A DNA stretch of 8,734 nt. Origin: an uncultured Varibaculum sp. GTDB lineage: Bacteria; Actinomycetota; Actinomycetes; Actinomycetales; Actinomycetaceae. The stretch is taken from contig CAMYAU010000069.1 of NCBI GenBank assembly GCA_947253735.1, positions 1-8,734 of the forward strand. Direction: 5' to 3'. The position numbers were made by a program, and so were the translations under genes. The notes beneath the pieces are model-generated. The model had not been told where the DNA came from. It made no database searches and was given only the letters and a program-made list of their open reading frames with translations. Shown here one piece after another: positions 6,858 to 8,734 of this stretch. The stretch's first letter is position 1. The number at the start of each line of letters is the position of its first letter.

Positions 6858-6961
6858 GGGGGAGAAGTTTTTCCTCCTGCCCAAAAATTTGGAAAACGTA
6901 GCGGCGTTTTCCAAATTTTGCGCCCACCTAGCCTGCTCGGATAAAACTTCTCCCCCACGCA
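6853..6961. repeat. Double-layered long inverted repeat
   Basis: Outer arms: GGGGGAGAAGTTTT (6858-6871) pairs perfectly with AAAACTTCTCCCCC (6943-6956). Beyond one mismatch a further TGCG (6853-6856) pairs with CGCA (6958-6961). Inner arms: AAAATTTGGAAAACG (6884-6898) pairs perfectly with CGTTTTCCAAATTTT (6905-6919) around the 6-base loop TAGCGG. Non-pairing spacers separate the layers (about 12 and 23 bases). No T-tract follows on either strand. This is far beyond chance and implies a folded RNA or cruciform-forming DNA, or a miniature mobile repeat; which one is unknown. Confidence 0.75.
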
Positions 6962-7132
6962 GGGGCTGGGCTGGTACGAGAATCCCGCAAGGTACGCACT
7001 GAGCGTGCAGGGGCGGATTTATACCGAAAGACAAACAAGAACTCATTACTGAAAGCATCGGATACTCACCTAACAAGTGAACTGCTTAGTATTCTTTTAT
7101 TTTCAAAGCGCTGGTAATAGAGGTTTTCGTCC

Positions 7133-7227
7133 GCGGGTCGCGGCCGGTAAAAGATACGAGAGGGGCTTGAGCTGAGCTTTGCGAAGCTCATGGGGTCCCC
7201 GGAGTGCTTTTACCGAGCCAGACCCGC
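7133..7227. repeat. ~95-nt multi-helix inverted repeat (structured RNA candidate)
   Basis: GCGGGTC (7133-7139) pairs with GACCCGC (7221-7227). GGC (7142-7144) pairs with GCC (7217-7219), and CGGTAAAAG (7145-7153) with CTTTTACCG (7207-7215). GGGG (7162-7165) can pair with CCCC (7197-7200), and TGAGCTT (7173-7179) with AAGCTCA (7184-7190) around the tetraloop TGCG. The helices nest in one closed arm with internal loops, like a riboswitch or small RNA. An AGGAGG (7231-7236) follows with no start codon. I do not recognise a known riboswitch consensus. Confidence 0.7.
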
Positions 7228-7278
7228 TACAGGAGGCAAAATCCGACCCTGCGCGCGGACACTTGCGACACGCCGGAG

Positions 7279-7310
7279 GCAGTTTTTATCCACAATTTTG
7301 GTGGAACTGC
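7279..7310 (+). promoter_or_regulatory. Perfect DnaA box (TTATCCACA) within a small hairpin
   Basis: TTATCCACA at 7286-7294 is an exact consensus DnaA box. It overlaps the left arm of an inverted repeat: GCAGT (7279-7283) pairs with ACTGC (7306-7310), and TCCAC (7289-7293) with GTGGA (7301-7305). It lies about 290 bases ahead of nrdH. In E. coli DnaA acts on ribonucleotide reductase transcription at nrdAB; a similar role here is inference. Confidence 0.5.
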
Positions 7311-7383
7311 TCACCAATCGTCTTGAAGGAAAAATTTACTTAAAAGGCAGGCAGGTGCCGGGCGGCCAGCTAGTAGATCGTTT

Positions 7384-7415
7384 AGGGTTGTTGGGTTTCC
7401 CCAGAAAATTACCCT
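7384..7415. repeat. Nested hairpin upstream of nrdH
   Basis: AGGGT (7384-7388) pairs with ACCCT (7411-7415), and TGGG (7392-7395) pairs with CCCA (7400-7403) around the loop TTTC. Internal loops of 3 and 7 bases separate the helices. Confidence 0.35.
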
Positions 7416-7426
7416 CTTTCCACCGG

Positions 7427-7457
7427 TTATCCCCAAACACAGTATCTTGGGGTACTG
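7427..7457 (+). promoter_or_regulatory. Near-consensus DnaA box and two mutually exclusive hairpins
   Basis: TTATCCCCA (7427-7435) differs from the DnaA consensus by one base. CCCCAA (7431-7436) can pair with TTGGGG (7447-7452), while CAGTA (7440-7444) can pair with TACTG (7453-7457); the two stems interlock and cannot form as simple hairpins together. This could be a switch in an nrdH leader RNA or chance. Confidence 0.35.
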
Positions 7458-7468
7458 GCGTTAAATAA

Positions 7469-7484
7469 CTACTAGGTGTAGTGT
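7469..7484 (+). promoter_or_regulatory. Putative NrdR box 1
   Basis: The 16-mer CTACTAGGTGTAGTGT matches 11 of 16 positions of the NrdR consensus as I recall it (acaCTATATATAGtgt), including an intact TAGTGT half. NrdR is the universal ATP/dATP-sensing repressor of bacterial ribonucleotide reductase genes. The site is 97 bases upstream of nrdH, a fitting place. Confidence 0.5.
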
Positions 7485-7514
7485 TTAATCCGTCGCCTAA
7501 ATCTGGCGGTAGAA

Positions 7515-7529
7515 AAACTACATCAGTGT
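7515..7529 (+). promoter_or_regulatory. Putative weaker NrdR box 2
   Basis: AAACTACATCAGTGT shares AACTAC...AGTGT with box 1 but is one base short in the centre. It begins 46 bases after box 1, more than the usual ~31-base offset for NrdR pairs. An alternative second site at the usual offset (7500-7515) keeps only the CT...TAG core. Confidence 0.3.
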
Positions 7530-7565
7530 TATTCTTTGAATAGCGCAGGCAAAGAAAGCGATTTT

Positions 7566-7571
7566 AAGGAG
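7566..7571 (+). promoter_or_regulatory. Ribosome binding site that fixes the nrdH start
   Basis: AAGGAG lies 9 bases before ATG 7581. The open frame begins 15 codons earlier, but this site and the family's N-terminus point to 7581. Confidence 0.85.
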
Positions 7572-7580
7572 CGCAGAAAC

Positions 7581-7829
7581 ATGTCGATCACCGTTTACTC
7601 CAAGCCCCGTTGCGTGCAGTGTGATGCGACTAAGCGTGCCTTAAAGAAACAGGGTATTTCCTACGCGGAAATTGATATGAGCCAGGACCCGGAAGCTCTT
7701 GAGCATGTAAAGTCCCTGGGGTTCGTACAGGCTCCGGTAGTGGTAGCAGATGGCGATTCTTGGAGCGGGTTCCGTCCTGACAAAATCAAGGGACTGGCAA
7801 TCGCGGCTCGCGCGGTAGCTACCGCCTAG
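7581..7829 (+). CDS. nrdH: Glutaredoxin-like NrdH redoxin
   Basis: This 82-residue thioredoxin-fold protein is the electron donor for the class Ib ribonucleotide reductase and is itself reduced by thioredoxin reductase. It starts MSITVYSKP and carries the redox pair CVQC (11-14), as usual for NrdH. The late signature WSGFRPDKI is typical and separates it from true glutaredoxins. Length is normal. It is the first gene of the nrdHIE operon; NrdR-like boxes lie upstream and a 137-base gap separates it from nrdI. Confidence 0.95.
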   Translation: MSITVYSKPRCVQCDATKRALKKQGISYAEIDMSQDPEALEHVKSLGFVQAPVVVADGDSWSGFRPDKIKGLAIAARAVATA

Positions 7830-7833
7830 GGCA

Positions 7834-7895
7834 GACGCCTCCTCGGGAAAATTTTAAATAGAATCCCGGGGTTTTCCGTCTAAAGACGCGGCGTC
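7834..7895. repeat. Competing short stems in the nrdH-nrdI gap
   Basis: GACGC (7885-7889) pairs with GCGTC (7891-7895) as an 11-base palindrome; CGTC (7877-7880) can instead pair with GACG (7885-7888), and GACGCC (7834-7839) with GGCGTC (7890-7895). No T-run follows. The gap may hold an RNA processing or attenuation site that sets nrdH apart from nrdI; the evidence is weak. Confidence 0.25.
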
Positions 7896-7966
7896 GCGGA
7901 ACGGTAAAAATCATTCCTTCCAGTGCGGATGTGAGCGAAGGTTACAAGCAGTAAGGTAGGTCAAAG

Positions 7967-8380
7967 GTGAGCGATACGGAACCTCTGCTGGTCTATTTTT
8001 CTTCCGCGACTAATAACACCAAACGTTTTGTAGAGAAACTAGGCTTTCGCAATAAACGGATTCCGTTACGTCCTCGCGATGAATTTCTCTACGTCAATGA
8101 ACCCTATGTAATCGTGGTTCCCACCTACGGGGGTGGGAATATTAAAGGTGCCGTACCCAAGCAGGTAATCAAGTTCTTAAATGAAAAGAGCAACCGAGAC
8201 CACTGTGTAGGCATTATCGCCAGTGGAAACACTAACTTTGGCAAAGCGTACTGCATTGCCGGCGATATTCTCGCCCAAAAACTGAAAATCCCGTTTATGT
8301 ACAAGTATGAACTCCTGGGAACCTCCCAGGATGTCGAGATATGCCGTAAAGGACTGAGTGAGTTTTGGCAGAAAATCTAA
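7967..8380 (+). CDS. nrdI: Flavodoxin-like NrdI protein
   Basis: This 137-residue FMN protein supplies the oxidant that assembles the dimanganese-tyrosyl radical cofactor of NrdF. The phosphate-binding loop is FSSATNNTKR (11-20). Flavin-contacting loops are PTYGGGNIKGAVP (52-64) and SGNTNFGKAYCIAGD (86-100). Length is normal. The GTG start 7967 has AAGGTAGG 6 bases upstream. Its 3' end overlaps the start of nrdE by 16 bases, which suggests translational coupling. Confidence 0.95.
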   Translation: MSDTEPLLVYFSSATNNTKRFVEKLGFRNKRIPLRPRDEFLYVNEPYVIVVPTYGGGNIKGAVPKQVIKFLNEKSNRDHCVGIIASGNTNFGKAYCIAGDILAQKLKIPFMYKYELLGTSQDVEICRKGLSEFWQKI

Positions 8381-8734
8381 CTGACACCGGAGTAGAAACC
8401 GCACCTTCCCCCGATCGGGACTATCACGCGTTAAACGCGGAGCTAAACCTGTATGACAAAGAAGGGAAAATTCAGTTTTGGGCGGATAAAGAAGCCGCTC
8501 GCCAGTATTTTCTCCAACACGTAAACCAGAACACGGTGTTCTTCCATGACCTGGAAGAAAAGATGCGGTACCTGGTTAGCGAAGGCTATTACGAAAAGGA
8601 AGTACTAGATCAATACGAATTTCAGTTCGTTAAAGACCTATTTAAACGAGCCTACGCCTACAAGTTCCGTTTCCCCACTTTCCTGGGGGCATTCAAGTAT
8701 TACACCTCCTATACTTTGAAAACTTTCGATGGTA
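8365..8734 (+). CDS. nrdE: Class Ib ribonucleoside-diphosphate reductase alpha subunit (partial, 3' end outside window)
   Basis: About 123 codons of the N-terminal region are visible, including DYHALNAELNLYD (19-31), QYFLQHVNQNTVFFHDLEEK and FLGAFKYYTSYTLKTFDG near the right edge; these are strongly conserved in actinobacterial NrdE. The catalytic cysteines and specificity site lie outside. In this frame a TGA stop occurs at 8359-8361, and the only standard start before the conserved block is TTG 8365, inside nrdI. AAAGGA (8348-8353) lies 11 bases upstream of it. The predicted product starts MAENLTDTGVE. The reductase makes deoxynucleotides aerobically together with NrdF, expected just beyond. 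Confidence 0.9.
   Translation, partial: MAENLTDTGVETAPSPDRDYHALNAELNLYDKEGKIQFWADKEAARQYFLQHVNQNTVFFHDLEEKMRYLVSEGYYEKEVLDQYEFQFVKDLFKRAYAYKFRFPTFLGAFKYYTSYTLKTFDG

Larger units (their letters stand above)
6741..7580. other. 840-base gene-poor region between divergent luxS and nrdH, rich in inverted repeats
   Basis: No open frame here looks like a protein: the longest ones (6831-7076 minus, 7190-7468 plus) have no ribosome site and shadow-like composition. The region holds at least six inverted repeats, two DnaA-box-like sites and NrdR-like boxes, listed separately. It is much longer than needed for two divergent promoters. An untranslated RNA gene, long regulatory leaders, or remnants of a small mobile repeat could explain it. 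6962-7132 shows nothing beyond a repeat of GCAGGGGC (6959-6966 and 7007-7014). Confidence 0.6.

Noticed and set aside
6831..7076. 81-codon minus-strand open frame
   Set aside because: It runs through both arms of the double inverted repeat, has no ribosome site and shows no protein-like features.
7133..7227. Known RNA such as RNase P, tmRNA, SRP RNA or a cobalamin or SAH riboswitch
   Set aside because: The conserved core sequences of these RNAs that I know were not found on either strand, though a covariance search was not possible here.
7286..7435. Chromosomal origin of replication
   Set aside because: Only two DnaA-box-like sites, no AT-rich unwinding tract and no dnaA or dnaN nearby.
7190..7468. 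92-codon plus-strand open frame in the luxS-nrdH gap
   Set aside because: Its ATG lies inside the 7133-7227 hairpin, it has no ribosome site, and its product is basic with no recognisable domain.
6741..7580. Retron, CRISPR or insertion sequence
   Set aside because: No reverse transcriptase, cas or transposase frame, no regularly spaced repeats and no clear target-site duplications.

Overview
The window fits a moderate-GC Actinobacterium, probably of the Actinomycetaceae (a Varibaculum- or Actinomyces-like genus is a guess). The evidence is a secreted 'hemagglutinin-like' protein family typical of Actinobacteria, a sortase substrate with a non-LPXTG signal (LTATG), a LuxS/MTA-SAH nucleosidase pair, and an nrdH-nrdI-nrdE class Ib ribonucleotide reductase operon with actinobacterial-type sequences. 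No rRNA, tRNA, CRISPR, transposase or phage gene was seen.

Layout. 1-870 (-): 5' part of a secreted protein with a probable lysozyme-like core, running off the left edge. 871-1098: divergent control region with a good promoter for the minus gene, two palindromes and an unexpected bidirectional terminator-like hairpin. 1099-3084 (+): 661-residue cell-wall-anchored surface protein, followed by a strong hairpin. 3198-4385 (+): ADP-ribosylglycohydrolase-fold protein in which the recognisable metal-site motifs are all altered (GNALG, SEAT, GATET). 4415-4439: convergent terminator. 4447-5292 (-): membrane-anchored NodB polysaccharide deacetylase. 5408-6265 and 6279-6740 (-): mtnN and luxS as a tight operon (luxS first) for S-adenosylhomocysteine recycling and AI-2 precursor formation.

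6741-7580 is an 840-base stretch without a convincing gene, between divergent luxS and nrdH. It is packed with inverted repeats: a double-layered one at 6853-6961, a ~95-nt multi-helix one at 7133-7227 and several smaller ones. It also carries one perfect and one near-consensus DnaA box and NrdR-like boxes just upstream of nrdH. From 7581 the nrdH, nrdI and nrdE (partial) genes run to the right edge. NrdH reduces the reductase, NrdI helps build the metal/tyrosyl-radical cofactor of NrdF (beyond the window), and NrdE is the catalytic subunit.

The left half is therefore cell-envelope biology and the right half is metabolism. The two least explained items are the degenerate DraG-family protein and the structured luxS-nrdH intergenic region.
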